DNA of 64,000 nucleotides from Dyadobacter sp. CY347 (GCF_021502655.1 NZ_JAKFFT010000007.1:124001-188000); one strand, 5' to 3'. Shown: positions 53,564-62,867, counted from the first letter of the stretch. The notes: a model not told the origin generated them from the sequence alone. Numbers and translations are program-made.

Positions 53564-54439
53564 TTACTTGCTTACGACGTGGTAGATTTCATACCAGTCT
53601 TCGTGGCTCAACTTTATATCCGAAGCGCTTGCGCCATTTCTGATGCGTGTTTCAGAAAGGGAGCCAATGATGGGTAAAGTGCCCAATCTCATCAGCCACG
53701 CAACCGCGGTTTGCTCAATGTTAGCATCATATTTTTTACCAACTTCATCAAGTTTCGCCCTTAACTTCACAGCTTTTTCTTCCGTCCCGTTCAAAATTTT
53801 ACCACCTGCGAGCGGTGCCCATGCAAGCGGTTTGCTGAAACTTTGCTTGATAAAGTCGATCCGGCCGTCTTCAATGGCCGTCGTATTCATCAAATTCAAC
53901 TCAATGTGATTCGTAACGATTGGGATTCTAAGATAGGAAGCCAGTAACTGGTGCTGGAAAACAGTGAAGTTGGCTACGCCGATATGCTTCGTTTTTCCCG
54001 ATTTAACAATTTCTGCAAGCGCAGTCGCGGTTTCTTCCGGGTCAGCCAGAAAGTCACTTTGATGCAAAAGGAAAATATCCAGATAATCAGTTTTCAGACG
54101 TTTTAACGACCCGTTAATGCTATTGACAATGTGATCCCGGGACGTGTCATAATAGGTCAGATTTTTATCACTGGATTTTCTGATCCCGCATTTGCCAAAC
54201 AAAACGATATCATCTCTCTTGAAAGATTTGTTCTGGACCACTTTCCCAAAATGCTCTTCAATCGCAGTATCTCCATAAACATCGGCATGATCAAAAGTAT
54301 TGATACCCAATTCCAGACAGAGATTGACAGTTTTCTCAATTTGAGACGTGGTTTGGGCACCTTCGTCTGTCCATCTCCAGAAGCCATAAATTGCTTCGGA
54401 TACTTTTGGACCAGAGTCGCTTAAACTAACTTTTTTCAT
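53564..54439 (-). CDS. Aldo/keto reductase (YdhF-like)
   Basis: A 291-residue NADPH-dependent oxidoreductase with the AKR motifs FDHADVYGDTAIEEHFGKVV (catalytic Asp/Tyr), VLFGKCGIR (Lys) and FLLHQSD (His). These four residues form the catalytic tetrad. Closest in layout to E. coli YdhF. Substrate unknown. ATG 54439 preferred over an upstream in-frame start. Confidence 0.92.
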   Translation of the reverse strand: MKKVSLSDSGPKVSEAIYGFWRWTDEGAQTTSQIEKTVNLCLELGINTFDHADVYGDTAIEEHFGKVVQNKSFKRDDIVLFGKCGIRKSSDKNLTYYDTSRDHIVNSINGSLKRLKTDYLDIFLLHQSDFLADPEETATALAEIVKSGKTKHIGVANFTVFQHQLLASYLRIPIVTNHIELNLMNTTAIEDGRIDFIKQSFSKPLAWAPLAGGKILNGTEEKAVKLRAKLDEVGKKYDANIEQTAVAWLMRLGTLPIIGSLSETRIRNGASASDIKLSHEDWYEIYHVVSK

Positions 54440-54472
54440 AAGGCGGATGTTTGAATGCTGGTGCAAAAATAT

Positions 54473-54829
54473 CTATTTATCCAAACGTTTATCTTTTACG
54501 ATCAGATAAATATCGTTTTCCAGTTCGAGATAACCATAATCGTAGACGAAATGGTAGATGTTTCCTTTCAGCGTCGGGCGGATGCTGGTGATGAGATTGA
54601 AGTCAAATCCCTTGCCCAGGAGCAGGCTTTTTGTTGTTTTAATCTTGTCTTCTGGGCAGACGTCTTGCAGGATCCGGCGGTTTTTCCGAAGCTGGTTGTT
54701 CATCGTCCTGACAATGTTATAAGAATCTGAATTTAACCGGTTATTGTAGCTGTTCCGGCACATATCCAAGCAGAACTTCTTGTCTACTCTTCCCATCAGT
54801 GGTTTCCCGCATTCCAGGCAATTCTTCAT
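54473..54829 (-). CDS. Zinc-ribbon-like protein of Bacteroidota type
   Basis: A 118-residue protein starting MKNCLECGKPLMGRVDKKFC. A four-Cys zinc knuckle (CLECG ... FCLDMC) occupies the first ~30 residues, followed by SYNNRLN and a C-terminal beta-rich part with YHFVYDYGYLELENDIYL. Looks conserved across Bacteroidota, without a named function. The longer upstream open frame (to 55063) is in non-coding DNA and is rejected. A promoter element TAATTTTG (minus strand, 54904-54911) lies ~75 bases upstream. Confidence 0.85.
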   Translation of the reverse strand: MKNCLECGKPLMGRVDKKFCLDMCRNSYNNRLNSDSYNIVRTMNNQLRKNRRILQDVCPEDKIKTTKSLLLGKGFDFNLITSIRPTLKGNIYHFVYDYGYLELENDIYLIVKDKRLDK

Positions 54830-54903
54830 TTCTTCAATATTTAGCCAGATCCGCTTTACGGAATCCGGTAAGTGTGCATATATAATCCAGTCTTGCAATA
54901 TAG

Positions 54904-54931
54904 CAAAATTACTTTTTTGGCGATAAACAAA
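54904..54931 (-). promoter_or_regulatory. Promoter of the zinc-ribbon gene
   Basis: TAATTTTG (54904-54911, minus) with a possible -33 TTTG (54928-54931) 16 bases further upstream. The -33 overlaps a CAAACGG repeat and lies near the 14-bp palindrome CCGTTTGCAAACGG. Confidence 0.45.
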
Positions 54932-54954
54932 CGGATTTTCCCGTTTGCAAACGG
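54928..54954. promoter_or_regulatory. Candidate operator, CAAACGG/CCGTTTG repeats
   Basis: CAAACGG at 54928-54934 and a perfect 14-bp palindrome CCGTTTGCAAACGG at 54941-54954 give three copies of one 7-mer, two direct and one inverted. It lies in the divergent region between the zinc-ribbon gene and ssb. Confidence 0.45.
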
Positions 54955-55086
54955 CTGCAAATGCTTGTACATGACTGTAAATAGTTAATACCCGAATCGC
55001 GTCACAATGATCCAGCACATTTGCATGGTCGATTGATGAAGATCGATTTGTCAGATTAATCATACATTCTAAAACAAACAGAAATC

Positions 55087-55428
55087 ATGAACTCAGTAAA
55101 ATTGATTGGTAATGTAGGCCGGGAAATCAATGTGAAGGAATTTGAAGGCGGAAGGGCGGTAACCTTTTCGTTGGCTACGGACGAGAACTATATTAATAAG
55201 AATAAAGAGGAGGTCAAATCCACTTCCTGGCATTCGGTCATTGCCTGGGGGCCGCTGGCGCAACGCTGTGAGGAAATGCTTGAAAAAGGGAAAATGGTTT
55301 CTGTGGAGGGCAGATTAAGTTATCGCCAATACGTAAATAAGGATAACCAACAAGTGCGGACGGTGGAAATTGTAGCTTTTAAAGTAGAAGAGATCACCAG
55401 GAATCAGCCGCGGGAAGCAGATGCATAA
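55087..55428 (+). CDS. ssb: Single-stranded DNA-binding protein (short form)
   Basis: A 113-residue OB-fold SSB (MNSVKLIGNVGREINVKEF..., STSWHSVIAWGPLAQRCEEM, VSVEGRLSYRQYVNKDNQ). The usual Gly-rich linker and acidic tip (DDDIPF type), which recruits partner proteins, is missing: the protein ends READA. It is therefore likely an accessory SSB and not the replicative one. Monocistronic, divergent from a zinc-ribbon gene. Confidence 0.93.
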   Translation: MNSVKLIGNVGREINVKEFEGGRAVTFSLATDENYINKNKEEVKSTSWHSVIAWGPLAQRCEEMLEKGKMVSVEGRLSYRQYVNKDNQQVRTVEIVAFKVEEITRNQPREADA

Positions 55429-55442
55429 CATGAACAAAAAAA

Positions 55443-55478
55443 CCTGGTCTTAACAACATTGAAGTAATTAAGACCAGG
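55443..55478. terminator. Terminator between ssb and xylB
   Basis: CCTGGTCTTAA (55443-55453) pairs with TTAAGACCAGG (55468-55478) around a 14-base loop. On the minus strand a T7 tract follows, so it is strongest for the xylulokinase transcript. Confidence 0.8.
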
Positions 55479-55502
55479 GAATTTATGAACAACAGAAATA
55501 AC

Positions 55503-56987
55503 TTATAGACTGTTTTCCAAAGCTTCTTTCCAGTTGCCGTAAGCCTCTTTGGTGGCTTCCGTCAATGCTGTATCAGGTTCAATAGTGCTAAGCGCAGACA
55601 GGCCTACAAAAGCCTCAGACCGGTTTTTGTAATAACCTAATCCAAACCCTGCCGCGCGGGCAGCGCCCTGGGCGCCATCTGTGTTGTAGAGTTCAACAGT
55701 TGCGCCGGATACGTTTGCAAAAGTTTCGCGGAAAACGGGACTCAGGAACATATTGGCTTCTCCTGCACGGATGTTTTTCAGGGATACTCCCACCGTTTCC
55801 ATGATTTCCATGCCGTAATACAAGGCGAAAACAATGCCTTCCTGAGCAGCACGTGTGTAATGGTTCAAACCGTGCCGGCTGAATTGCAAGCCTTTGAATG
55901 TGCTTCCGGGATCCTGATTTTCAAGCATCCGCTCAGCACCATTTCCAAAAGGGAGGCAGAACAGCCCATCGGCACCAACGGGAGCCTGCGCAGCAAGCGC
56001 ATTCATTTCGGGATATGAAACATTGCCCTGGAATAGTGAATTGCGCAGCCAGCCATTGAGGCTGCCGGTGCCGTTTACGCAAAGCAGTACACCGTAACGG
56101 GATGCTTTTGATATTGGATTTACATGCAGGAATGTGTTCACGCGTGATTTTGCGTCAAATTTTACCTGATCACTTACGCCGTAAACTACGCCCGAAGTGC
56201 CGGCGGTTGCTGCAACTTCGCCTGGTTCGAGGACATTCAGCGAGAATGCATTATTAGGCTGATCTCCCGCGCGATATGTCACCGGAATGCCAGCACGAAG
56301 TCCCAATGCTTCTGCTGCGGATGCAGTTACTTTTCCTTGTTCGGAGAATGTTGGTAAAACCTCCGGCATGATTTCGTGATTGAAGCCAAAGTAGTCAAAC
56401 AGGAAATCGGCCGGACGATCGTTGACGAAATCCCAGAAAATGCCTTCGGATAAGCCAGATGGCGTAGTAACAATGTCGCCGGTCATGCGCGCAGCCAGGT
56501 AATCGCCGGGAAGCATGAATTTATAAACCTTTGCATACACATCAGGTTCGTTTTCTTTAACCCAACCTAACTTGGATGCCGTGAAATTACCAGGAGAATT
56601 CAGCAGATGCGGGAGCACATATTCTTCTCCCAATGCTTCCATTGCCTTATTTCCAACCTCAACCGCGCGGCTGTCGCACCAGATGATGGATGGGCGTAAC
56701 ACATTCATGTCCTTATCCACAACCACCAAACCATGCATTTGATATGAGATTCCGATTGCGCCAACTTCTTCCGGAGAAATACCAGCTTTCTGGATCACTG
56801 CTTTTGAAGCCAGACATGCATTTTGCCACCACATTTCAGGCTGTTGTTCTGCAAAGCCAGGCTTGGGTGCGGCGATCGTCATTTCCCGTTCAGGATAAAA
56901 TGCAGCGGCAGCCACTGCCCCCGAGTCTGCGTGGATCAAACATGCTTTTACGGACGAACTGCCTAAATCGAATCCCAGGAAATACAT
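55503..56987 (-). CDS. xylB: Xylulokinase-like FGGY sugar kinase
   Basis: A 494-residue FGGY kinase. It has GFDLGSSSVKACL at the N-terminus (phosphate-binding), WCDSRAVE, GDYLAARMTG, and the C-terminal half with PFGNGAERM and FLSPVFRETFANVSGATVELYNTDGAQGAARAAG. Xylulose is the most likely substrate, but the family also covers ribulose and other sugars. No xylose isomerase or transporter is in the window. The ATG at 56987 gives the right N-terminus. Confidence 0.88.
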   Translation of the reverse strand: MYFLGFDLGSSSVKACLIHADSGAVAAAAFYPEREMTIAAPKPGFAEQQPEMWWQNACLASKAVIQKAGISPEEVGAIGISYQMHGLVVVDKDMNVLRPSIIWCDSRAVEVGNKAMEALGEEYVLPHLLNSPGNFTASKLGWVKENEPDVYAKVYKFMLPGDYLAARMTGDIVTTPSGLSEGIFWDFVNDRPADFLFDYFGFNHEIMPEVLPTFSEQGKVTASAAEALGLRAGIPVTYRAGDQPNNAFSLNVLEPGEVAATAGTSGVVYGVSDQVKFDAKSRVNTFLHVNPISKASRYGVLLCVNGTGSLNGWLRNSLFQGNVSYPEMNALAAQAPVGADGLFCLPFGNGAERMLENQDPGSTFKGLQFSRHGLNHYTRAAQEGIVFALYYGMEIMETVGVSLKNIRAGEANMFLSPVFRETFANVSGATVELYNTDGAQGAARAAGFGLGYYKNRSEAFVGLSALSTIEPDTALTEATKEAYGNWKEALENSL

Positions 56988-57296
56988 TGTGCTGTTATGA
57001 TTAAAATTGCTGTAATATTTAAATATAAGCCGAAAAAAATACAAAAATGTTCCCTCGGTTTTGAAAAAACAAACTGTTAAGTGTAAATATTACACTTATT
57101 TAATTTCTTGCCGCTAAACCTCTTTTACCACGAAAAACAAAAAAGATATCCAGTGCCGGAAAAATTCACTATTTTAATGAAGATATTGAAACAATTTGAA
57201 TCTATTTGTAGTCTTATTTGTGTTATCGATGCAAAGCACCAAATAGCTGATTGTTAATTTCAAGGTGTAAATTTTAAGAAAACGGAGCATCCTTCA
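56988..57296. other. Divergent intergenic region with perfect inverted repeat
   Basis: The 309 bases hold no gene. At 57078-57098 the arms TAAGTGTAA and TTACACTTA flank ATA, a perfect 9+3+9 dyad typical of a dimeric repressor operator. It lies ~90 bases upstream of the xylulokinase gene and ~200 from the peptidase gene. Nothing else recognised. Confidence 0.55.
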
Positions 57297-58769
57297 ATGG
57301 GTATTATGAAAAAAATTGTACAAGTGTTTTTAATTGGTGGCTTTATTGTAATGTTCGCCGGATTCCGCCCCATCGATAAAAAGTGGGAAAAACCGTTCTC
57401 CCGGCTGGATAGTGAGGTAAGAAAGAACAGCAAAGCATATCAAACGCTTGGTGAGGCAACGAAGACGATCGGGCATAGGCTAACCGGCAGTGTGAATGGG
57501 GAAAAAGCCGAAGAATATGCATTTCAGCTACTGAAAAGTTATGGATTTACGGATGTAGCATTTCAGCCCTTCGAAGTTGAAGCATGGATGCGGGATACCG
57601 TAACATTGTCTATTGCACCTGGCAGCAGCGATAATTTCAGAGAGGTTCCGGTTGTTTCGCTGGCACATTCGCCTGTTGAATCCAAACTTCAAGGTGAAAT
57701 TGTGGATGTTGGGAATGGTCTGGAAGAGGATTTTGAAGCGATTAAGGAGCGTGTAAAAGGCAAAGTAGCACTCGCTAATATCAATCTGGTAGGATCGTCG
57801 GGTAAGAAAAACTTGCACCGTTCAGAAAAAACGGCTTTGGCGATCAAATATGGCGCAACTGGTGTGATCATGGTCAATGGAGCACCGGGAAAGATCCTGC
57901 TTACGGGAACGGCTTCGGTTACGGGCGCTATCATCTCAATCCCGGCAGTCTGCATTTCGAACGAGAGCGGTGGTGAGCTTAGGAAATGGCTGAAAGAGGA
58001 AGGCCCGCTGGAAGCACACATTGATATGCACAACATTTCAAAACCGATCAAGGCAAGAAATGTGATTGCAACATTAAAAGGCAAGACAGATGAAAAGGTT
58101 ATCATCGGCGGTCACCTGGATTCCTGGGACCTTGCAACCGGTGCGATTGATAATGGCATTGGATCTTTTGCGGTGATGGACATTGCCAGAGCGTTCAAAG
58201 CATTGAAAGTGAGGCCCGAGCGTACGATCCAGTTTGTGTTGTTCATGGGCGAGGAGCAGGGACTTTTGGGTTCGAAGCATTTTGTGGGAGAATTGAAAAA
58301 GTCAGGTGAGATCAATAAGGTGAGTTATATGATGAACCTGGATATGACCAACGACCCGAAAGGCGTTAATGCTTTTGGAAGGGATGAAATGACTGAATTT
58401 TTTGCGGGGGTAGGCAGCGCCATCCAGCGTGTGGACCAAACCTTTAAAAATGAATCGTCAAACCGGGCTGGCTTACATAGTGACCACCAACCGTTTATGC
58501 TTGAAGGCGTTCCCATTGCAGGATTATCAGGGCATTTAGATCCGAATGTTTTGCAATGTTACCATGCTGACTGTGATGATTTTAGTCTTGTAAATAAAGA
58601 TCAGTTCGAGAACACCGTGCGCATTGCATCCATGTATTTATATGCGCTCGCAAACACCGAAACCATTGCTGTTTCCAAGCTTTCCGACACCAAAACCCGT
58701 GATTATCTGATCTCGCAGGGATTGAAGGAAGAGCTGGTAATCGGGCAGGAATGGCGATGGGAACAATAA
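57297..58769 (+). CDS. M28-family zinc peptidase
   Basis: A ~490-residue exported aminopeptidase. Signal peptide ~1-25 (MKKIVQVFLIGGFIVMF; an ATG at 57306 may be the start). The PA domain spans ~130-250, and the M28 zinc centre has GGHLDSWDLATGAIDNGIG (His/Asp ligands, about 267-285), MGEEQGLLGS (catalytic Glu/ligand) and a late SDHQPFMLEG. Cuts N-terminal residues from peptides outside the cytoplasm. ispE follows by only 9 bases. Confidence 0.93.
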   Translation: MGIMKKIVQVFLIGGFIVMFAGFRPIDKKWEKPFSRLDSEVRKNSKAYQTLGEATKTIGHRLTGSVNGEKAEEYAFQLLKSYGFTDVAFQPFEVEAWMRDTVTLSIAPGSSDNFREVPVVSLAHSPVESKLQGEIVDVGNGLEEDFEAIKERVKGKVALANINLVGSSGKKNLHRSEKTALAIKYGATGVIMVNGAPGKILLTGTASVTGAIISIPAVCISNESGGELRKWLKEEGPLEAHIDMHNISKPIKARNVIATLKGKTDEKVIIGGHLDSWDLATGAIDNGIGSFAVMDIARAFKALKVRPERTIQFVLFMGEEQGLLGSKHFVGELKKSGEINKVSYMMNLDMTNDPKGVNAFGRDEMTEFFAGVGSAIQRVDQTFKNESSNRAGLHSDHQPFMLEGVPIAGLSGHLDPNVLQCYHADCDDFSLVNKDQFENTVRIASMYLYALANTETIAVSKLSDTKTRDYLISQGLKEELVIGQEWRWEQ

Positions 58770-58778
58770 CATTGAGTA

Positions 58779-59588
58779 ATGCTTGTATTTCCAAACGCGA
58801 AAATTAATATCGGCCTGAATATCGTTGAGAAACGTCCTGACGGCTATCATAACATTGAGTCTTGTTTTTATCCCGTTGGCTGGTCCGATGCGCTGGAAAT
58901 TACTTTGGAAGAGCGTTTTTCCTTCGAAAGCGATGGCATAGCGATCCCCGGGAGTGTATCGGACAACCTGTGCACGAAGGCATATCAAATGATCGCAGCA
59001 GATTATCCGTTGCCGCCCGTGAAAATGCATTTATTGAAAAGCATTCCAATCGGTGCCGGACTTGGCGGAGGTTCTGCGGATGCGGCTTTCGCGATCAAGG
59101 CGCTCAACGAGCAGTTTGATCTGAAAATATCTTTTGAAAAACAGCTTGCTTACGCACGTAGATTAGGAAGTGATTGCGCTTTTTTTATTCCGAATAAACC
59201 CGCCTATTGTTTTGAGAAGGGAGACCTTTTTGAAGACATTGAGCTGAATTTGAAGGGGAAATGGATTGTTCTGGTTAATCCTGGCTTACATATTTCAACC
59301 GTTGAAGCATATTCAGGCATTGTCCCGAAACACGGCGGGCATGATTTGCGTCATGTATTGAAAGAGCCAATTGCGAATTGGAAGTTTCAGGTAAAAAACG
59401 ATTTTGAAGCAACGCTTTTTCCGAAATATCCTCTTTTAGCAGAAATCAAAGAAGCGTTATACGAACAAGGAGCTTCATATGCTGCAATGAGCGGTTCGGG
59501 GTCAACCTTGTTTGGGATTTTTGAGCAGGAAAAGGATTTAGAAAAGCATTTTACCGGTTACACAGTCTGGCAGGGACCGCTGGATTAA
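58779..59588 (+). CDS. ispE: 4-diphosphocytidyl-2-C-methyl-D-erythritol kinase
   Basis: A 269-residue GHMP kinase of the MEP isoprenoid pathway. N-terminus FPNAKINIGLNIVEKRPDGYHN, the ATP-binding PIGAGLGGGSADAAFAIKAL at about 89-108, and the C-terminal AAMSGSGSTLFGIF. Starts 9 bases after the M28 peptidase stop, so probably on the same transcript although the functions are unrelated. Confidence 0.97.
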   Translation: MLVFPNAKINIGLNIVEKRPDGYHNIESCFYPVGWSDALEITLEERFSFESDGIAIPGSVSDNLCTKAYQMIAADYPLPPVKMHLLKSIPIGAGLGGGSADAAFAIKALNEQFDLKISFEKQLAYARRLGSDCAFFIPNKPAYCFEKGDLFEDIELNLKGKWIVLVNPGLHISTVEAYSGIVPKHGGHDLRHVLKEPIANWKFQVKNDFEATLFPKYPLLAEIKEALYEQGASYAAMSGSGSTLFGIFEQEKDLEKHFTGYTVWQGPLD

Positions 59589-59671
59589 AAATTAATATCA
59601 GGGTACAAAACGCGGGAAATAGTAACTATATTCACCTCCCGCTTGAAAAGCACTAGCGAAAAGAGTTGAAA

Positions 59672-60283
59672 ATGAGCGCCAAACCAACAACCAAATTAAA
59701 GGAAAACCCTTTCACCAAGCGGCGGGAACCTCTGGGTTTCATGCTTTGGCTAGGTGTGGTCGGAAGCTCTTTGCTCTTTACTTCCATCTTCATTATTTTT
59801 CTATTCAGGGTGCAAAGGGAAACGGGGCATATGATGGTCCTGCCGGATATGTTCTGGCTGAGCACATTGGTGATTCTGTTTAGCAGCATAACATTGCATG
59901 AAGCGAACCTCGCCTTTGCCAGTGAGCGTTTTTTGCATTACCGTGTCTTCCTCGGCGCAACGCTCGTACTAGGCATCACATTTATCTTATTACAGGTAGG
60001 TGGATGGGCCGAAATGCTCAATTCAGGCTTATTTGAAGGTGTTACCACGTCCAGCGGACTGGTTTATCTCCTTACCGGTCTGCATCTTGTGCACATACTT
60101 GCAGGAGTCATTTATCTCAGCATTCTTTTCCAAAAGGCCCTCAAAAACCGGACTTATGTAGACTCGTTTGTTTACAGCGTGAATCCTCCGAATCGGTTGA
60201 GAATCAAGTTGCTGACCCGATACTGGCACTTCACCGGCGCGCTCTGGCTGGTTGTGTTTCTCTTCCTGATTGTTCTTTATTAA
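59672..60283 (+). CDS. Cytochrome c oxidase subunit III-like protein
   Basis: A 203-residue membrane protein with five helices after a ~25-residue cytoplasmic tail. Matches heme-copper oxidase subunit III (FMLWLGVVGSSLLFTSIF, FWLSTLVILFSSITLHEANLAF, LTGLHLVHILAGVIYLSILF with the HxxH region, and RYWHFTGALWLVVF). Subunits I and II are not in the window, so it is solitary here, unlike a normal cox operon. Accessory or displaced subunit of a terminal oxidase. Confidence 0.9.
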   Translation: MSAKPTTKLKENPFTKRREPLGFMLWLGVVGSSLLFTSIFIIFLFRVQRETGHMMVLPDMFWLSTLVILFSSITLHEANLAFASERFLHYRVFLGATLVLGITFILLQVGGWAEMLNSGLFEGVTTSSGLVYLLTGLHLVHILAGVIYLSILFQKALKNRTYVDSFVYSVNPPNRLRIKLLTRYWHFTGALWLVVFLFLIVLY

Positions 60284-60310
60284 ATTCTGATTTTTCCTTA
60301 CTAACGCTTC

Positions 60311-61522
60311 CTAAAAATTACGTTTGAGGCTTCTCCTGGCTAGAAATGTGCTCAGTAATGTGAGAACAGCCGCCATAATCATAGGCGCGCCTGGTAAATA
60401 TACAGGTGCAGATGGTTGCGTGAAAAAGGAAAATAAGTTGGTCATAAGCGGCGGTCCGATGATGGAAGTCAGACTTTGCAAGCTCGTTAATGCGCCCTGA
60501 ATCTCGCCTTGCTCATTGGGCTGAACCTGGGTTGAAATAATGCCTTGTAATGCTGGCCCCGCAATGCTTCCTAAAATGTAAGGAACCATAAATGCATACA
60601 TCATCCAGCCTTGCGTGGCAAATGCGTATAAGATAAAACCAACCGCATACAACAGCAGACCAATATAAACACCTCGTTTCTGTCCCAGTTTTGGCAAAAT
60701 AAGCCTTATTAAATAGCCTTGCACAAATGCACTCAACACACCCACGGCACCCAATGAATAGCCAATGTGTGCCTCGTCCCAACCGAATTTTTCAATCACA
60801 TAAAATGACCAGTTGCTCTGCACCGCATGTAACGCCACATAAAGGAGCCCAAGCGAGAAAATCAGCCCGTAAATGACGGGGTAACGTTTCAGGTTTTGGA
60901 GTGAGCCGATCGGGTTTGCGCGTGACCATTCAAATTTTCTGCGGTGCTCGGCTGACAATGATTCTGGTAAAATAAAATAGCCGTATAAGCAGTTCAGCAA
61001 TGAAAAAACTGCGGCAGCGATGAAGGGAACGCGGGTTCCATACTGGCCCAGCAAACCTCCAACAACCGGACCAATAATGAAGCCTAACCCAAAAGCAGCG
61101 CCTAAAAGCCCGAAATTCTGTGCGCGTTTTTCGGGCGTGCTGATATCAGCAATGTATGCTGCACCTGTTGTAAAGCTCGCGCCCATGATCCCCGCAATGA
61201 TGCGCCCAACATACAGCCAAGCAAGCGTAGGTGCAAAGGCAAGGAAAATATAGTCAACACCAAAACCAAATAATGAAGCCAGCAGCACAGGACGCCGCCC
61301 GAACCGGTCGCTGATCCCGCCGATAATAGGCGCACAAAGAAACTGCATCGACGCATAAGCAAACAGGAGCCAGCCACCGTCGCGGGATGCAGCGCTGATG
61401 CTGTCGCCGGTGAGTTCGCTGATCAGTTTCGGCATTACGGGAATAATAATGCCGAGCCCGATTACATCAATAAGTAAGGTGACGAAAATAAAACCAAGTG
61501 CAGGAGACCGTTTGGCATTCAT
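60311..61522 (-). CDS. MFS transporter, TetA-like drug/efflux type
   Basis: A 403-residue 12-helix transporter. It opens [18 protein letters not shown], has the MFS motif A region [14 protein letters not shown] between helices 2 and 3, and motif C-like [12 protein letters not shown] in helix 5 - the pattern of TCR/Tet-type antiporters. Such proteins are common in Bacteroidota without being tetracycline resistance determinants. Divergent from an AraC regulator; its promoter -7 element (TACTTTTG, 61543-61550) lies 21 bases upstream. Confidence 0.9.
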   Translation of the reverse strand: MNAKRSPALGFIFVTLLIDVIGLGIIIPVMPKLISELTGDSISAASRDGGWLLFAYASMQFLCAPIIGGISDRFGRRPVLLASLFGFGVDYIFLAFAPTLAWLYVGRIIAGIMGASFTTGAAYIADISTPEKRAQNFGLLGAAFGLGFIIGPVVGGLLGQYGTRVPFIAAAVFSLLNCLYGYFILPESLSAEHRRKFEWSRANPIGSLQNLKRYPVIYGLIFSLGLLYVALHAVQSNWSFYVIEKFGWDEAHIGYSLGAVGVLSAFVQGYLIRLILPKLGQKRGVYIGLLLYAVGFILYAFATQGWMMYAFMVPYILGSIAGPALQGIISTQVQPNEQGEIQGALTSLQSLTSIIGPPLMTNLFSFFTQPSAPVYLPGAPMIMAAVLTLLSTFLARRSLKRNF

Positions 61523-61542
61523 GAGAAAGTGGTGTTGGAATT

Positions 61543-61550
61543 CAAAAGTA
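61543..61550 (-). promoter_or_regulatory. -7 element of the MFS gene
   Basis: TACTTTTG on the minus strand (TANNTTTG), 20 bases before the MFS ATG. Confidence 0.6.
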
Positions 61551-61600
61551 CGCTATAATCTTGGTGCCGGAATATCCGCTTACATACATTTTTGATTTTG

Positions 61601-61608
61601 TATATTTG
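61601..61608 (+). promoter_or_regulatory. -7 element of the AraC gene
   Basis: TATATTTG on the plus strand (TANNTTTG), 17 bases before the AraC ATG at 61626. The two divergent -7 elements are 50 bases apart. Confidence 0.55.
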
Positions 61609-61625
61609 AATACATCAATACTTTT

Positions 61626-62792
61626 ATGACTCCTGCAACCCTGCCGATCCGGACCGACCTGTTTTCCATTTTTATTCTGCTGGGATTTGTTCAGGGGCTT
61701 ATACTCGCCTATTTTTTTCTATCACATTCCAAAGGAGATAAGCAGCCCAACTTGTTTTTGGGCGGGCTCATTCTGGGCATGTCCATTTTACTGAGTGACG
61801 TCTGGCTGGGTTATACAAATTACATGTTCGAGGTGTTATGGCTGGTGGACTTTTCCGAACCAATCAATCTCATTTTGGCGCCGCTGGCCTATTTGTACAT
61901 TAAATCAGGCATTACACAAAAGCCGGAAAAAGGTTACTGGGTGCATTTGCTGCCTGCGATAATTTATTTTTTATACATGTGCATCCTCTTTTATCCGCAG
62001 GGAAACGCTTACAAATACAATTGCAACATTTCGGCTTTCCATCCCGAAATGGAAATGCTGGTTTCCAACCGTTACGGCAACGACTGGATGTTTTTTCCTA
62101 AAAACCACATTACCGATTTCACCGGTTTCAGCATGGTGATCTACAATCTGGCAGGGCTTTATTTCCTGAGCAATGCGTTCAGGAAAGAAAGCCTGTCTTT
62201 TTTTGCGCGGGAAAAAAGCCCATTGTCCTGGTATAGGAACATTTATCTTCAATTAACGGTGCTGGTGATTATATTTCTATTCGTCCGGCTTTCGTTTCCG
62301 CACGATCTGGGCGATCACATTATCGCCGCATTCATTGCATTTATCATTTACGCAACCAGTTTTACGGTGCTGCGCAGGTCACTTTTCTTTCAGGATACCA
62401 ATGTCCGTGCTGCTAAAAAATATGAAAAATCTTCCCTGACACACGAAATTCAATCGACGACTCTTAGAAAATTAGAGGATGTGATGGCGAAGGAAAAAGC
62501 ATTTCTCGATCCAGGATTTTCGCTGCCTATTCTGGCAAAGCGCCTGGGCATTTCAACCCATCATTTGTCCCAGATCTTGAATGAAGAATTGGGTCAGAGT
62601 TTTTTTGATTTTGTTGCCACTTACAGGATTAATGAGGCTCAGAAGTTACTGCGGGATGAGGGAAGCAGTTACATTAAAATTGAAGAAATTTCGCAAATGG
62701 TGGGTTACAACTCCAAATCTGCCTTCAACACCTCTTTTCGAAAAATCACAGGATACACGCCTTCCGAATTCAAAAAGAATGCTGTAAAATAG
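61626..62792 (+). CDS. AraC-family regulator with N-terminal membrane domain
   Basis: A 388-residue regulator. The first ~255 residues have about seven predicted membrane helices (FSIFILLGFVQGLILAYFF, LILAPLAYLYIKS, ...), and the C-terminal ~100 residues are an AraC HTH pair: SLPILAKRLGISTHHLSQIL and IEEISQMVGYNSKSAFNTSF, ending FRKITGYTPSEFKK. Membrane-bound AraC proteins of this sort are common in Bacteroidota. It is divergent from the MFS efflux gene and lies upstream of an acyltransferase gene, so it may control one or both. Confidence 0.93.
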   Translation: MTPATLPIRTDLFSIFILLGFVQGLILAYFFLSHSKGDKQPNLFLGGLILGMSILLSDVWLGYTNYMFEVLWLVDFSEPINLILAPLAYLYIKSGITQKPEKGYWVHLLPAIIYFLYMCILFYPQGNAYKYNCNISAFHPEMEMLVSNRYGNDWMFFPKNHITDFTGFSMVIYNLAGLYFLSNAFRKESLSFFAREKSPLSWYRNIYLQLTVLVIIFLFVRLSFPHDLGDHIIAAFIAFIIYATSFTVLRRSLFFQDTNVRAAKKYEKSSLTHEIQSTTLRKLEDVMAKEKAFLDPGFSLPILAKRLGISTHHLSQILNEELGQSFFDFVATYRINEAQKLLRDEGSSYIKIEEISQMVGYNSKSAFNTSFRKITGYTPSEFKKNAVK

Positions 62793-62867
62793 CTTTTTGC
62801 ATGTTCTAAATTATCGGGAAGAACTCCTAACTGATAATCACGGTCGTTTTTCGCCTTCCGGTGCGGA

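Noticed and set aside
54830..55063. Upstream extension of the zinc-ribbon gene
   Set aside because: Family members begin at MKNCLECG. The extension crosses a promoter and operator-like repeats.
60311..61522. Tetracycline resistance gene
   Set aside because: The protein is TetA-like in layout, but this group is widespread in Bacteroidota as ordinary efflux pumps; no resistance can be claimed from sequence alone.
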